From Pontibacter pamirensis (GTDB taxonomy: Bacteria > Bacteroidota > Bacteroidia > Cytophagales > Hymenobacteraceae), in NCBI RefSeq assembly GCF_010015475.1, contig NZ_SSNI01000030.1, positions 19,261 to 83,260 of the forward strand: a stretch of 64,000 bases of DNA. The letters run 5' to 3'. The notes beneath the pieces were generated by a model that saw nothing but the letters and a program-made list of their open reading frames with translations, made no database searches and was not told the origin of the DNA. The position numbers and the translations under genes are program-made. Of this stretch, positions 50,156 to 59,323 are shown in pieces. Position 1 is the stretch's first letter. Each line of letters opens with the position of its first letter.

Positions 50156-50881
50156 TTAATACTTTCGTGCGTTAAAGCCAAACAGCAGGCTGAACCTGGC
50201 ACCGTCTTTTGACGGAGCTACTGCAAGGTTTACCGGAAAGTTAATGCCCTGACTCTGGAAATTAGTACCAATCGCCATGACCAGTCCGGCACCGCCCAGC
50301 GACACGTTCGGGCCAACTCCAAACTCAAAACCCTTTGCTGTTCTAAGCCCTATCAGGCCGCTCACGCTGGGCAGGAACTTGCCTTGTTCCAGACCACCCA
50401 CCAGTGGCACGAACTCAAACAGCCCGGACATGCCGCTATCCAACGTAAAGATCCGGGTTTCGAACTGCCACCCGAACTGCGTAATAAAAGGATTTATATC
50501 CCTCCCAAACTCCTCAATAATATTATCGGCATAGCGCTCGCTCAGCACAGTGAAACCTACTCTTGGTCCCGAAAGCTTGAGTACCTGCTGCTCCTGTGGC
50601 ACCTGTACTGGTTGGTAGACGGGTGCATTGGCAGCAGACCGGGCTGCCTCATTTAAAACTTCTTTTGTGCCATTCTCATACCTTATCATAAACACTTCTG
50701 CTTTCGAAACAGATATCATAGGCCCCTCTAGGTTATCGAAACGCTTGTATTTGACCAGGAGGGGAGTAATTTCCTGTACTTTTACCTGTAGTTCGTCTCC
50801 ATTCCGCTTTACAAGTATATCCTGTGCCTGGCACAGCATGAATGCACACATCGCACTTAAGGTTAAAAACAGCTTTTTCAT
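50156..50881 (-). CDS. Secreted paralogue A with NGDE domain and outer-membrane-like tail
   Basis: This 241-residue protein starts at ATG 50881 (MKKLFLTLSAMCAFMLCQAQ), because the 27 extra upstream codons lack signal-peptide character. The N-terminal domain is DILVKRNGDELQVKVQEI through EVFMIRYENGTKEVL, shared with paralogues B and C. The C-terminal half instead has strand-rich, glycine-spaced sequence (LPSVSGLIGLRTAKGFEFGV, NFPVNLAVAPSKDGARFSLL), like a small outer-membrane barrel. So the shared N-terminal domain is joined to different C-termini in this family. The function is unknown. Confidence 0.75.
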   Translation of the reverse strand: MKKLFLTLSAMCAFMLCQAQDILVKRNGDELQVKVQEITPLLVKYKRFDNLEGPMISVSKAEVFMIRYENGTKEVLNEAARSAANAPVYQPVQVPQEQQVLKLSGPRVGFTVLSERYADNIIEEFGRDINPFITQFGWQFETRIFTLDSGMSGLFEFVPLVGGLEQGKFLPSVSGLIGLRTAKGFEFGVGPNVSLGGAGLVMAIGTNFQSQGINFPVNLAVAPSKDGARFSLLFGFNARKY

Positions 50882-51118
50882 TTGTGTATAAGTATGAGGT
50901 TGATGTAAAATATTTTGTCTTATTCCTTGTGCTAAAGGTAGCCGGGCACCAGCCGCTAACAAAGCCTAATTACAATAATATCAGACTTTTACACATTAAA
51001 TAACCAGACTCTATCTATCTATTTTACAGCATTTTATACTATAGTTATCAGACTTTTAATATTTTAGATTATCTTACACTGAAGTAGCCAAAAGCCTATA
51101 AAAACTGCTGCAAACAAA

Positions 51119-52636
51119 ATGGATGACCTGAAGATTACGCTCGATACCTTTTCTGATGATGACAAGCGCGAATTAGCTGTGTTTATACAGCGGGAGAAAA
51201 AGAAAAAGCACCGGAAGGACCTGGAGCTATTCCAGCTCCTGCAACAGAAGAAAAACTATAAGCCGGAGCAAGTTATTCAGCGCCTCTACCCGGATGACCC
51301 TAACCCAGTGGCATACTATGCGCTCCGTAAGCGGCTCATGCGCCACATCACCAATTTTATACTCTTAAAGCGCGTAGAGCAGGATATTACAGCTGCCTCT
51401 CCTATTATGGGTATGCTGTCGCTGGCGCACTATTTATTTGACATGCGGGCAGATAAACTGGCCTGGACTTACCTGCGCAAAGCGGAGAAACTGGCCACTA
51501 CAAACGAGCAATATGACTTGCTGAACATGGTGTACAATCTTCAGATAGAAAAAGCCGACAGTGAGTTTGCCGACATCCTGGATCTGATCATCAGCAAGCG
51601 CAACCAGAACAAACTGGCAGCCGACGAAGAAGAGCGGGCCAACATTGCCAGCAGCATTATCAGCCAGCGCCTGCAGGCTGTGCGCCGCCAGGGCAGCGAC
51701 CTGTATTTTAACAACATCATACAGGAGGTGCTGAAAACGTATGGGCTCACAGAGGCGGTAAGCAAGCGACCTTCGCTCCTTTACAAGCTGCTCTCTATTG
51801 CTAGAAGCGCCGTTCTGGCCCGTAAAGACTTCATCTCTTTTGAACCCTACATCATTGCCCAGTACCACGAAGCCGAACAGAAATATGGTTTCAGGAAAGC
51901 GCACCAATACTACAAGGCAAGCCTGCTGTATATGATTGCTCACGTGCTGTACCGCAATAAGAAGTTTCGGGAATCAATGCACTACCTGGGACTGCTGCAC
52001 GAAGGCATCAGCGGAGAAGGCAAAAGCCACTATGTGCTGTTTTACCCGCGCTATACCTTCCTGATGGTTGCCAACCTGGTGTTCCTGTTCCGGATACAGG
52101 AAGCCATCGAGTTGATGGAAAACCTGCTCTTTAAGAACTCAGCGATTCTAGGCACAAAGGATCTGCTGACGGCCCAGTTGGGATTAAGCTTTAACTATTT
52201 TGCACAGGGCGCTTTTTCAAAAGCCAATAAAGTGCTCCTGAACATCAACCATTCCGATAAGTGGTGCGAAGGAAAAATGGGCCGTGAATGGGTGCTCAAA
52301 AAGAACCTCGGTGAGCTCCTTATACAATACGAACTAGGCAATGAAGATTTGGTACTGAACAAGATAAGGGGGTTTGAGCGCACCTTCAGCGCCCTTCTGC
52401 AGGAGCCTGCTTATAGAAACGTGAAACACTACCTGCAACTCATCAAGCACATGATCGATTTTCCGGAGGAGGTATACCGCACTGAGTTTGTGCAGAGTGT
52501 GGAGAACACACTGGAGTTCACCTCTTTTGAAGGCACCGACATACAAGCTATGAGCTTCTACGCCTGGCTGAAATCCAAGATGCTGCGGCGCCCTTACTAC
52601 GATGTGCTGTTAGAACTGGCCCAGACAAAACATTAA
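51119..52636 (+). CDS. Large helical protein of unknown function
   Basis: This 505-residue cytoplasmic protein has no signal peptide or membrane helix. The first 70 residues are lysine-rich (IQREKKKKHRKDLELFQLL), and the rest is a series of amphipathic helices with TPR-like spacing (TYLRKAEKLATTNEQYDLLN, GKSHYVLFYPRYTFLMVANL). No domain was recognised. It is monocistronic, with a terminator at 52693-52733. It may be a scaffold, but that is a guess from the helical repeats. Confidence 0.75.
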   Translation: MDDLKITLDTFSDDDKRELAVFIQREKKKKHRKDLELFQLLQQKKNYKPEQVIQRLYPDDPNPVAYYALRKRLMRHITNFILLKRVEQDITAASPIMGMLSLAHYLFDMRADKLAWTYLRKAEKLATTNEQYDLLNMVYNLQIEKADSEFADILDLIISKRNQNKLAADEEERANIASSIISQRLQAVRRQGSDLYFNNIIQEVLKTYGLTEAVSKRPSLLYKLLSIARSAVLARKDFISFEPYIIAQYHEAEQKYGFRKAHQYYKASLLYMIAHVLYRNKKFRESMHYLGLLHEGISGEGKSHYVLFYPRYTFLMVANLVFLFRIQEAIELMENLLFKNSAILGTKDLLTAQLGLSFNYFAQGAFSKANKVLLNINHSDKWCEGKMGREWVLKKNLGELLIQYELGNEDLVLNKIRGFERTFSALLQEPAYRNVKHYLQLIKHMIDFPEEVYRTEFVQSVENTLEFTSFEGTDIQAMSFYAWLKSKMLRRPYYDVLLELAQTKH

Positions 52637-52692
52637 TTTGAAGGCATAGAGCAGACCATGAAACAGACGCAGCCACAGCAGGTACCTAAAAA

Positions 52693-52733
52693 AAATCCTG
52701 AGAATTACGAATAAACGCTCCTTCTCAGGATTT
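52693..52733. terminator. Terminator between convergent genes
   Basis: AAATCCTGAGAA and TTCTCAGGATTT pair perfectly over 12 bp around a 17-base loop. It lies 57 bases after the helical-protein gene and 4 bases before ribBA ends, and may serve both. Confidence 0.65.
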
Positions 52734-52736
52734 ATA

Positions 52737-54071
52737 CTACTGTTGATTCAGGTTAGACTGATGCTTGATGGTAGTAGACTGCAAAATTTCGTGGCCCAGT
52801 TTATCCCGCTTTGTTGTAAGATAGTGCTGGTTATGTTCGTTTGGGAAAATCTCTATCGCCACCCGATCTACAATTTCCAGGCCGTAGCCCATCAGGCCGG
52901 AACGCTTCTTAGGGTTATTGGAGATCAGCCTCATTTTCGTCACGCCCAGGTCACGTAGTATCTGTGCACCTACGCCATAATCGCGCTCGTCCATGGCAAA
53001 GCCCAGTTCAATGTTCGCTTCTACTGTGTCGCGTCCCTGCTCCTGCAGCTTATAGGCCTTTAGTTTGTTTATCAGGCCGATGCCGCGGCCTTCCTGATTC
53101 ATATAGACTACCACGCCTTTCCCTTCTTTCTCAACCATGCGCATGGCCTCGTGCAGTTGTGGGCCGCAGTCGCAGCGGCATGAACCGAAGATATCACCGG
53201 TTACGCAGGAAGAATGCACCCGCACCAGGATAGGCTCGCCCTCTTCCCAGGTACCTTTTACCAGTGCCAGGTGCTTGGCACCTGTGCTACGCTGCGTAAA
53301 GGCATATAAATCGAAATTCCCGAAGTCGGTTGGCATTTGCACCGCAATTTCACGGTCAATCAAGCTCTCTTTCTGCAGCCGGTACTTAATCAGGTCTTTT
53401 ATGGAAATAAGCTTCAGGTTGAAGCGGTCAGCCACCCGGAAAAGGTCAGGCAGACGGGCCATCGTACCATCCTCATTCATGATTTCCACCAACACACCAG
53501 CTGGTGCGAGTCCGGCTAAGCGTGCCAGGTCTACCGCTGCTTCGGTATGGCCGGAGCGTCGCAGCACCCCTTCTTTTTTTGCTTTAAGCGGAAAAATATG
53601 GCCCGGTTTGCCCAGCGCGTGCGGATCGGTGTTCGGGTCTACGAGCGCCTGAATGGTTTTGGCACGGTCGGAGGCAGAGATACCGGTCGTGCAGCCATGG
53701 CCAATCAAATCCACCGATACGGTGAAAGGTGTGGCGTGCAGAGCTGTGTTTCGCCCCACCATCAGTTCCAGCCCCAGTTCATCACAACGTTCTTCTGTAA
53801 GTGGCGCACAAATGAGCCCCCGGCCGTGTGTGGCCATAAAGTTTACGATTTCAGGGGTTATTTTCTCGGCTGCACACACAAAGTCGCCTTCGTTTTCGCG
53901 GTCATCGTCGTCTACCACAATCACCACTTTGCCCTGGCGTATATCCTCAATAGCAGACTCAATAGAGTCTAAAGGCCTGCTATCATTTGTTGTATTGGAT
54001 TCCATATATTTCTGTTGTGCCTGCACTGCATAGGTAGCAGCCCCGGCTATTGATCTATTAGTAAAAGCCAT
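52737..54071 (-). CDS. ribBA: Bifunctional DHBP synthase / GTP cyclohydrolase II
   Basis: This 444-residue enzyme makes two riboflavin precursors. The N-terminal half (DHBP synthase) has DDDDRENEGDF, THGRGLICAPL and RSGHTEAAVDLARLAG. The C-terminal half (GTP cyclohydrolase II) has the zinc ligands in SSCVTGDIFGSCRCDCG and the EGRGIGL segment. ATG at 54071 adds about 23 residues of weak character; Met at residue 24 (54002, MESNTTND) is an alternative start. No other riboflavin gene is nearby. Confidence 0.96.
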   Translation of the reverse strand: MAFTNRSIAGAATYAVQAQQKYMESNTTNDSRPLDSIESAIEDIRQGKVVIVVDDDDRENEGDFVCAAEKITPEIVNFMATHGRGLICAPLTEERCDELGLELMVGRNTALHATPFTVSVDLIGHGCTTGISASDRAKTIQALVDPNTDPHALGKPGHIFPLKAKKEGVLRRSGHTEAAVDLARLAGLAPAGVLVEIMNEDGTMARLPDLFRVADRFNLKLISIKDLIKYRLQKESLIDREIAVQMPTDFGNFDLYAFTQRSTGAKHLALVKGTWEEGEPILVRVHSSCVTGDIFGSCRCDCGPQLHEAMRMVEKEGKGVVVYMNQEGRGIGLINKLKAYKLQEQGRDTVEANIELGFAMDERDYGVGAQILRDLGVTKMRLISNNPKKRSGLMGYGLEIVDRVAIEIFPNEHNQHYLTTKRDKLGHEILQSTTIKHQSNLNQQ

Positions 54072-54197
54072 GCAAAATTAAAAAGTTTAAACGGCTTTCC
54101 CTTTTTTATTTGATCAACACTTTTAAGGGGGATTTAGTTGTCCAGGACTCTTAGGATTCAGGGATTAACAGAAGGAAGGAGTAGCACTTTGCCGAAG

Positions 54198-54384
54198 ACC
54201 TCGCAGCGTGCGCAGCTTCTGCGAGTGCCTGGTACAATATAGCTGTTGCTCAGGTAAAGAATCCTCTAACCTCTTTGAGGTTTTCCTTTTAGGAATTGAA
54301 GAGACAAATCCATACTATTTGCCATATGTTTCAAGCAGAAGCTTCTGGTTCAGACGCTCGCAGGAGCTGCACACGCTGCGAGGT
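54198..54384. repeat. MITE-like element with 28-bp terminal inverted repeats
   Basis: The left end 54198-54225 (ACCTCGCAGCGTG through CTGCGAG) matches the reverse complement of 54357-54384 at 26 of 28 positions. Each end also contains CTCGCAG and CTGCGAG, so it can fold on itself. The 131-base interior holds an AACCTC/GAGGTT hairpin with a T-tract at 54268-54290 and no open frame. The element ends 9 bases before the dnaG stop. No target duplication was resolved. It fills most of the 322-base gap. Confidence 0.7.
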
Positions 54385-54393
54385 CATTGTGCC

Positions 54394-56313
54394 TTACCCG
54401 ATCACAATCCCGAGCATGTCGCCTAGCTGGCAGTGCAGGGTTTTGAGGTTGCGGATAAAGGTGAGCTGCTGTATCTGCTCCTGCGGGTCTGTGACGAGGC
54501 GCAGCTTCTCCATTTCACCTTTAATCATCAGCTCCACATTCCGCCACTTCAGGCGTAGCACGGCCCGCTCGGCTCCATAAGGCAACAGATCAGATTCAGT
54601 GGGTACGAAAATATGGTGTGTTTCCCAGTTATGGCTCAGCTCGTGTGGGTCTGAGAGCAGGTTTGTGGCTTCGGTGCGTATCTCCTGGTCGGGGTGGTTG
54701 ATGAAGTCTTCTGCTGTGGCCAGATTCCCGTCGCAAAGCTTGTCTTTGATCAAATCCATCAGGCGGGCGTAGAGCGGCGTCCGGAACTCCACATCCTCCA
54801 GCTGCTCCAGCATATACTGGCAGGTGTTCATCCCTTCTTCCAGCACACGGTTTGGGTAGTTGAGCAGCATGCGCACGATTTCGCGCTCGTACCGCTTCAG
54901 CATGTCCATATCCGAGATCGGCTTCTCCGGCTCGGGTTCTGCAAAAGGCGGCGCCATAAAATGCTCCGGCCCATCCTGCTTCTGCTGTTGCTGGCGGTCC
55001 TGCAGCTGCATTTTGTTGTACTCCGAGATCAGCACCTGCTCATCAATATCGAAGATGAGGCTGCAGCTACGGAAGAAAACCGTGCGCTTAATAGAATCCG
55101 GAATTTTGGCAATGGAGGCGACAATTTCGCGAATCGCCTCTGCCTTTTTTACCGGACTGCCTTTGGCTTCGGCGGCATACAAGCTGGTTTTGAAGGATAT
55201 AAAATCCTGCGAATGCTCCTGTATATATGCTTTGAAAGCGGTGTCTCCTACTTTTTGGATGTAAGAATCCGGGTCCTCCCCTTCCGGGAACGTCACCACA
55301 TCCACATTCAGGCCACTCTCCAGGATTAGGTCAATCCCGCGAAGGGAAGCTTTGATACCAGCTGCATCACCATCATATAACACCGTGATATTCTCTGTAT
55401 AGCGGGCAATCAGCTTTATCTGTCCTTCGGTGAGCGAGGTGCCTGAAGAGGCCACCACGTTCTCAATACCACCCTGGTGCAGCGACAGCACATCTAGGTA
55501 GCCCTCCACCATATAGCACATGTCCTGCATCCGTATGGCCTGCTTCGCCTGAAACAGGCCATACAGCACGTTGCTCTTGTGGTAGATATCTGACTCGGGA
55601 GAATTAAGGTATTTCGGGCTTTTCTTGTCGTTTGTCTTCAGCGTACGGGCCCCAAAACCCACCACGCGTCCCGACACGTTATGAGTCGGGAACATGACAC
55701 GGCCCCGGAAACGGTCATACTTCTTGCCATCTTCTTTAGCGATAGTCAGACCGGTTGCCTCCAGGTATTTCTGCTGATACCCTGCTTTAAGCGCGGCATC
55801 CGTCAGGTCCGTCCACTCATCCACGCTATAACCCAACTCATACTTCTTGATGGTATTCGCGCTCATGCCCCGCTGCTTCAGGTACGACATGCCGATGCCG
55901 CCCTGCTCGTGTGCATGCAGATTCTGCTGGAAGTGCTTGTTAGCGAAATCAGAGACAATGAAAAGGCTGTCGCGCTCGCTCTGCTCCTTTGCATATTCCG
56001 GGTTCGGATTATCCTCCGGCACCTCGATGCTGTACTTCTTCGCCAGGTATTTAATGGCCTCTGGAAAGCTCGTGCCTTCCACATCCATTATAAACTGCAC
56101 CGAGTTGCCTGCCTTGCCACAGCCAAAGCACTTATAAATGCCTTTTGCCGGAGATACTGAGAAAGACGGGGATTTCTCGTGATGGAAAGGACAGCAGGCC
56201 CACATGTTCTGACCCTTCTTCTTCAGCGACACAAAATCACCCACCACCTCCGTAATATCGGCCTGGACTAGCACTTGGTCAACAACTTCTTTCGGGATCA
56301 GGGACATGGGCAA
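54394..56313 (-). CDS. dnaG: DNA primase DnaG
   Basis: This 639-residue primase makes RNA primers for replication. The N-terminal zinc-binding domain has Cys41-x2-His44 (CPFH) and Cys62-x2-Cys65 (CFGC). The RNA polymerase core has DRFRGRVMFPTHN and the TOPRIM domain with MVEGYLDVLSLHQGG and VLYDGDAAGIKA (metal-binding Glu and Asp pair). The C-terminal 200 residues form the helicase-binding region. The start Met may be residue 1 or 3. It is a single minus-strand gene with a repeat element at its 3' side. Confidence 0.97.
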   Translation of the reverse strand: MPMSLIPKEVVDQVLVQADITEVVGDFVSLKKKGQNMWACCPFHHEKSPSFSVSPAKGIYKCFGCGKAGNSVQFIMDVEGTSFPEAIKYLAKKYSIEVPEDNPNPEYAKEQSERDSLFIVSDFANKHFQQNLHAHEQGGIGMSYLKQRGMSANTIKKYELGYSVDEWTDLTDAALKAGYQQKYLEATGLTIAKEDGKKYDRFRGRVMFPTHNVSGRVVGFGARTLKTNDKKSPKYLNSPESDIYHKSNVLYGLFQAKQAIRMQDMCYMVEGYLDVLSLHQGGIENVVASSGTSLTEGQIKLIARYTENITVLYDGDAAGIKASLRGIDLILESGLNVDVVTFPEGEDPDSYIQKVGDTAFKAYIQEHSQDFISFKTSLYAAEAKGSPVKKAEAIREIVASIAKIPDSIKRTVFFRSCSLIFDIDEQVLISEYNKMQLQDRQQQQKQDGPEHFMAPPFAEPEPEKPISDMDMLKRYEREIVRMLLNYPNRVLEEGMNTCQYMLEQLEDVEFRTPLYARLMDLIKDKLCDGNLATAEDFINHPDQEIRTEATNLLSDPHELSHNWETHHIFVPTESDLLPYGAERAVLRLKWRNVELMIKGEMEKLRLVTDPQEQIQQLTFIRNLKTLHCQLGDMLGIVIG

Positions 56314-56644
56314 AGGGTATTAGCGGAAGACAAAGATAAGGGTTTCGCTAATTTGGAGTAACGGAATTTTAAATAACTGAAAGTTTTGGGATACGCAGCA
56401 GGCGTGGTTGCCGTAAAAACGCCTTCCACTGTTTCCCGTGGGAATCTTGTTGGTAAGCTGCAAAGACTTAACCTCTCCTCTACCAAGTTTTTTTTACAAG
56501 AGTCCGTATTAAGGCATGGGAAGTATAATACTTTCAAACAGCAAATATGTAATCTGCCTAAGCTGCCGTTGCGACCGTTCATACAGTGGCATCTAACCTA
56601 TAGTTGCATTGTTTCTCTCTGAGCTCTCAAGCCCGAGAGGCCTC

Positions 56645-56734
56645 GTCTTTGGGCATCGCGCTGGGCGTTTTTTGCGCCAAGGCGCTGCCGCGCGAGCGGC
56701 ACCAAAAATCTCCAAAGGCGCTCAACCCAAAGAC
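56645..56734. repeat. GC-rich nested inverted-repeat element in a 571-base non-coding stretch
   Basis: GTCTTTGGG at 56645-56653 pairs with CCCAAAGAC at 56726-56734. Inside lie GGCG/CGCC and GCCGC/GCGGC pieces with GCGC-rich sequence, a folded block in an otherwise AT-rich 56314-56884 gap. No open frame is supported. The rest of the gap holds nothing recognised. Confidence 0.5.
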
Positions 56735-56884
56735 TGGAAACTACTTCACTCCGTGCTGACGGAAAGTGAAAAATAACAAAGGGGCGGTGCTATAAAAGGA
56801 AATTTATGTGAATGGTATAGAAAATAAACAGGCTTCGCACTTACTCATTTTATATGCTTCCTGTAAAATGAAGTTATTCATAGC

Positions 56885-57412
56885 TTACCCCTTCAACATC
56901 TCCTCATACAGCTTCCTGTTCTCTGCATCAAAACATACAAATACCACCTGCTGCAGGCTGGTGTCGTGTTGCTGCAGGTAGTCATTTACCGCCTGCACCG
57001 CTACCTGGGCGGCTTTGTCTTTAGGGTAACCGTACACGCCGGTACTAATGTTGGGGAAGGCGATGCTTTGCAATTGTTTATCAGAGGCAATCCGGAGGCT
57101 GTTTTTGTAGCAGTTGGCAAGCTGCTCCGGCTCATCTTTGTCGCCGCCATGCCAGACAGGGCCAACGGTATGTATCACGTACCGGGCGGGAAGCTTGCCT
57201 CCTGTTGTGATAACAGCCTCGCCGGTGGGGCAGCCACCCTGCCGCGCCCGTATCTGCTTGCACTCCTCCAGAATAGCGGGGCCGCCTGCTCTGTGAATGG
57301 CACCGTCTACACCGCCACCGCCTAACAGGCTGTTGTTGGCGGCATTTACAATAGCGTCCGTTTCTACTTTAGCAATATCTCCCTGTTGTACTTCTATTTT
57401 TGTGCCTGCCAT
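56885..57412 (-). CDS. Macrodomain protein (ADP-ribose-binding hydrolase)
   Basis: This 175-residue protein is a macrodomain: GDIAKVETDAIVNAANNSLL, GGGGVDGAIHRAGG, the phosphate loop region GEAVITTGGKLPARYVIHTVG and the NISTGVYGYPKDKAA motif. The match is to the MacroD / O-acetyl-ADP-ribose deacetylase branch, which removes ADP-ribose modifications or deacetylates ADP-ribose. ATG at 57412 gives a full domain. It is encoded alone. Confidence 0.92.
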   Translation of the reverse strand: MAGTKIEVQQGDIAKVETDAIVNAANNSLLGGGGVDGAIHRAGGPAILEECKQIRARQGGCPTGEAVITTGGKLPARYVIHTVGPVWHGGDKDEPEQLANCYKNSLRIASDKQLQSIAFPNISTGVYGYPKDKAAQVAVQAVNDYLQQHDTSLQQVVFVCFDAENRKLYEEMLKG

Positions 57413-57481
57413 AGTATAAATGTTTTCTCTCCACTACGGCAAATAGCTGGCAAAGTCGAAGAAGAAGCTATGACTGCTGGT

Positions 57482-57697
57482 TTACAGGATGAGCCGCTGC
57501 TTTAGAGCAACTTTAGCTGAGGCCGGCGCAGCAGTGGCAGGTGAATCCGGCACAGGAATAAACTCTTCCTGTGCCCCTGCCTTAGCTGCCGTTGTACTAT
57601 TGCCTGTACTGCCCAGTTCCAGGCAGCATATGATGACGAAGAGAGCCAGTAACAGCAGCAAGAGACTGCCAAATCCTTCTGAATGTTCTTTTTCCAT
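57482..57697 (-). CDS. Small single-pass membrane protein
   Basis: This 71-residue protein starts at ATG 57697 (MEKEHSEG), 9 codons inside a longer open frame. A run of Leu/Ile from about residue 11 to 27 (LLLLLLALFVIICC) is a clear membrane helix, followed by an Ala/Pro-rich tail. Two adjacent Cys in the helix could be a lipid site but no lipobox is evident. The function is unknown. A short length and no known family keep confidence moderate. Confidence 0.5.
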   Translation of the reverse strand: MEKEHSEGFGSLLLLLLALFVIICCLELGSTGNSTTAAKAGAQEEFIPVPDSPATAAPASAKVALKQRLIL

Positions 57698-57864
57698 AGC
57701 TAAGTTAGTGCAGCGGGTATACAATCAAATAAAAGACCCGGCTATCCGCTGTACCGTTGCATCAGCAGGAGAGATAATTTACTGATGGCCAGCGGCAAAC
57801 TAATACATACCACAGCTTGTTACACTCTAAAGGCCTTCGCTTATGAATAGCGGTTTTTCGTTTG

Positions 57865-57872
57865 TATCTTTG
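57865..57872 (+). promoter_or_regulatory. TATCTTTG promoter element
   Basis: It matches TAnnTTTG and lies 26 bases before the Mrp start at 57899. It is the likely promoter of the Mrp-NifU operon. No clear -33 box was found. Confidence 0.6.
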
Positions 57873-57898
57873 CGGGGCTAAAAGCAAAGCTTTATACT

Positions 57899-59002
57899 AT
57901 GGCAATCACAAAAGAAGATATATTAAAAGCACTCAGCTATGTAGAGGAGCCTGATTTAGGTAAGGACCTCGTGACGCTGAACATGATAGAGAATGTGCAG
58001 GTAGACGGCAAGAACGTAAGCTTTACCGTAATCCTGACTACGCCTGCCTGCCCGCTGAAAGACCTTATCCGCAATGCCTGCGTTACCGCCATCCATACGA
58101 TGGTGGACAAAGAGGCCGACGTAACCGTGAACATGACTTCACGGGTAACCTCCGGCCGTGGCGACACCTCTGAAATAATGAAAGGGGTTAAAAACATCAT
58201 AGCCATTGCATCTGGCAAAGGCGGTGTGGGTAAATCAACTGTAACTACTAACCTCGCGATTGCCCTGGCACAGTCCGGCGCAAAAGTGGGCCTGATTGAT
58301 GCCGATATTTCCGGCCCGTCTATCCCGACCATGTTCGGGGTGGAGCAGGAGCGCCCAAACATGGTACAAGGTGATAACGGTAAGAACTATATCATGCCGG
58401 TAGAGCGGTATGGCGTTAAGATGATGTCTATTGGCTTCCTGACACCAGCAGACGGTGCCGTGGTTTGGCGCGGCCCGATGGCCAGCTCAGCGCTGCGCCA
58501 GTTTATCTCTGATGTGGAATGGGGTGAACTGGACTACCTGCTGCTGGACCTGCCGCCGGGAACCTCCGATATCCACCTGACGATGGTACAGGCCTTGCCG
58601 GTAACGGGTGCCGTTATCGTAACAACGCCGCAGAAAGTGGCTTTGGCTGATGCGGTGCGCGGCCTGCAAATGTTCCGCCAGCCGCAGATAAACGTGCCAG
58701 TGCTTGGTGTAGTGGAGAATATGGCTTACTTTACGCCTGCTGAGCTTCCTGAAAACAAATACTTCATTTTTGGCGAAGGTGGTGGCAAAGCCCTTGCTGA
58801 GAAATATGAGATAGCACTTTTAGGCCAGGTGCCAATTGTGCAGAGCATCCGGGAGAGCGGCGATGCCGGAACTCCTGTGGTTTTAGAGAACGATTCCCCG
58901 GCTTCCGGTGTTTTCAAGGAATTGGCACAGGCTGTGGCGCAACAAGTATCGGTTCGCAACGCCACGGTAGCCAAAACAAAACCTGTAGAAATTAAAAGCT
59001 AA
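57899..59002 (+). CDS. Mrp/NBP35-family iron-sulfur ATPase with N-terminal DUF59 domain
   Basis: This 367-residue protein combines an N-terminal MIP18/DUF59 domain (about 1-85, with Cys51 and Cys61) with a deviant Walker ATPase: SGKGGVGKST (105-114), DADISGPSIP and LLDLPPGTSDIHLT. Mrp proteins carry and hand over Fe-S clusters. The CxxC that binds the bridging cluster in classical Mrp C-termini is not present here; only Cys51 and Cys61 occur. It starts 26 bases after a promoter element and is followed by a NifU-like gene 5 bases on. Confidence 0.93.
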   Translation: MAITKEDILKALSYVEEPDLGKDLVTLNMIENVQVDGKNVSFTVILTTPACPLKDLIRNACVTAIHTMVDKEADVTVNMTSRVTSGRGDTSEIMKGVKNIIAIASGKGGVGKSTVTTNLAIALAQSGAKVGLIDADISGPSIPTMFGVEQERPNMVQGDNGKNYIMPVERYGVKMMSIGFLTPADGAVVWRGPMASSALRQFISDVEWGELDYLLLDLPPGTSDIHLTMVQALPVTGAVIVTTPQKVALADAVRGLQMFRQPQINVPVLGVVENMAYFTPAELPENKYFIFGEGGGKALAEKYEIALLGQVPIVQSIRESGDAGTPVVLENDSPASGVFKELAQAVAQQVSVRNATVAKTKPVEIKS

Positions 59003-59007
59003 AGATA

Positions 59008-59277
59008 ATGGCAGTCACAAACATAGATCAAGATTTCATGCTCCGGGTAGAGAGTGCCCTCGACCAGATCAGGCCTTACCTCGAAGCTGACGGCGGCAAT
59101 GTAAAAGTGCTGGAGGTAACCGAGGACATGGTGCTGAAACTGGAACTGTTAGGCGCATGCGGCTCCTGTCCCATGTCTGCCATGACTTTAAAGGCTGGCG
59201 TTGAACAGTCGGTGTTAAAGGCTGTGCCGGAAATCAAATCCGTCGAAGCCGTGAATGTCATGCCTTTATCAGTATAA
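59008..59277 (+). CDS. NifU-like iron-sulfur scaffold protein
   Basis: This 89-residue protein is a stand-alone NifU C-terminal (NfuA-like) domain with LEADGGNVKVLEV and the cluster-binding Cys51-x2-Cys54 in GACGSCPMS. It should bind a 4Fe-4S cluster and pass it to target proteins. It is encoded 5 bases after the Mrp-type ATPase, so the two form an Fe-S assembly operon. A strong terminator follows at 59324. Confidence 0.94.
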   Translation: MAVTNIDQDFMLRVESALDQIRPYLEADGGNVKVLEVTEDMVLKLELLGACGSCPMSAMTLKAGVEQSVLKAVPEIKSVEAVNVMPLSV

Positions 59278-59323
59278 ATGAGATGTAAGCAGCTAGATAT
59301 TAGACTATTTTGTAAGTGTATAC

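Noticed and set aside
57489..57785. 98-codon plus-strand frame overlapping the small membrane protein
   Set aside because: The minus-strand frame has a clear membrane helix; this one has no signal or domain.
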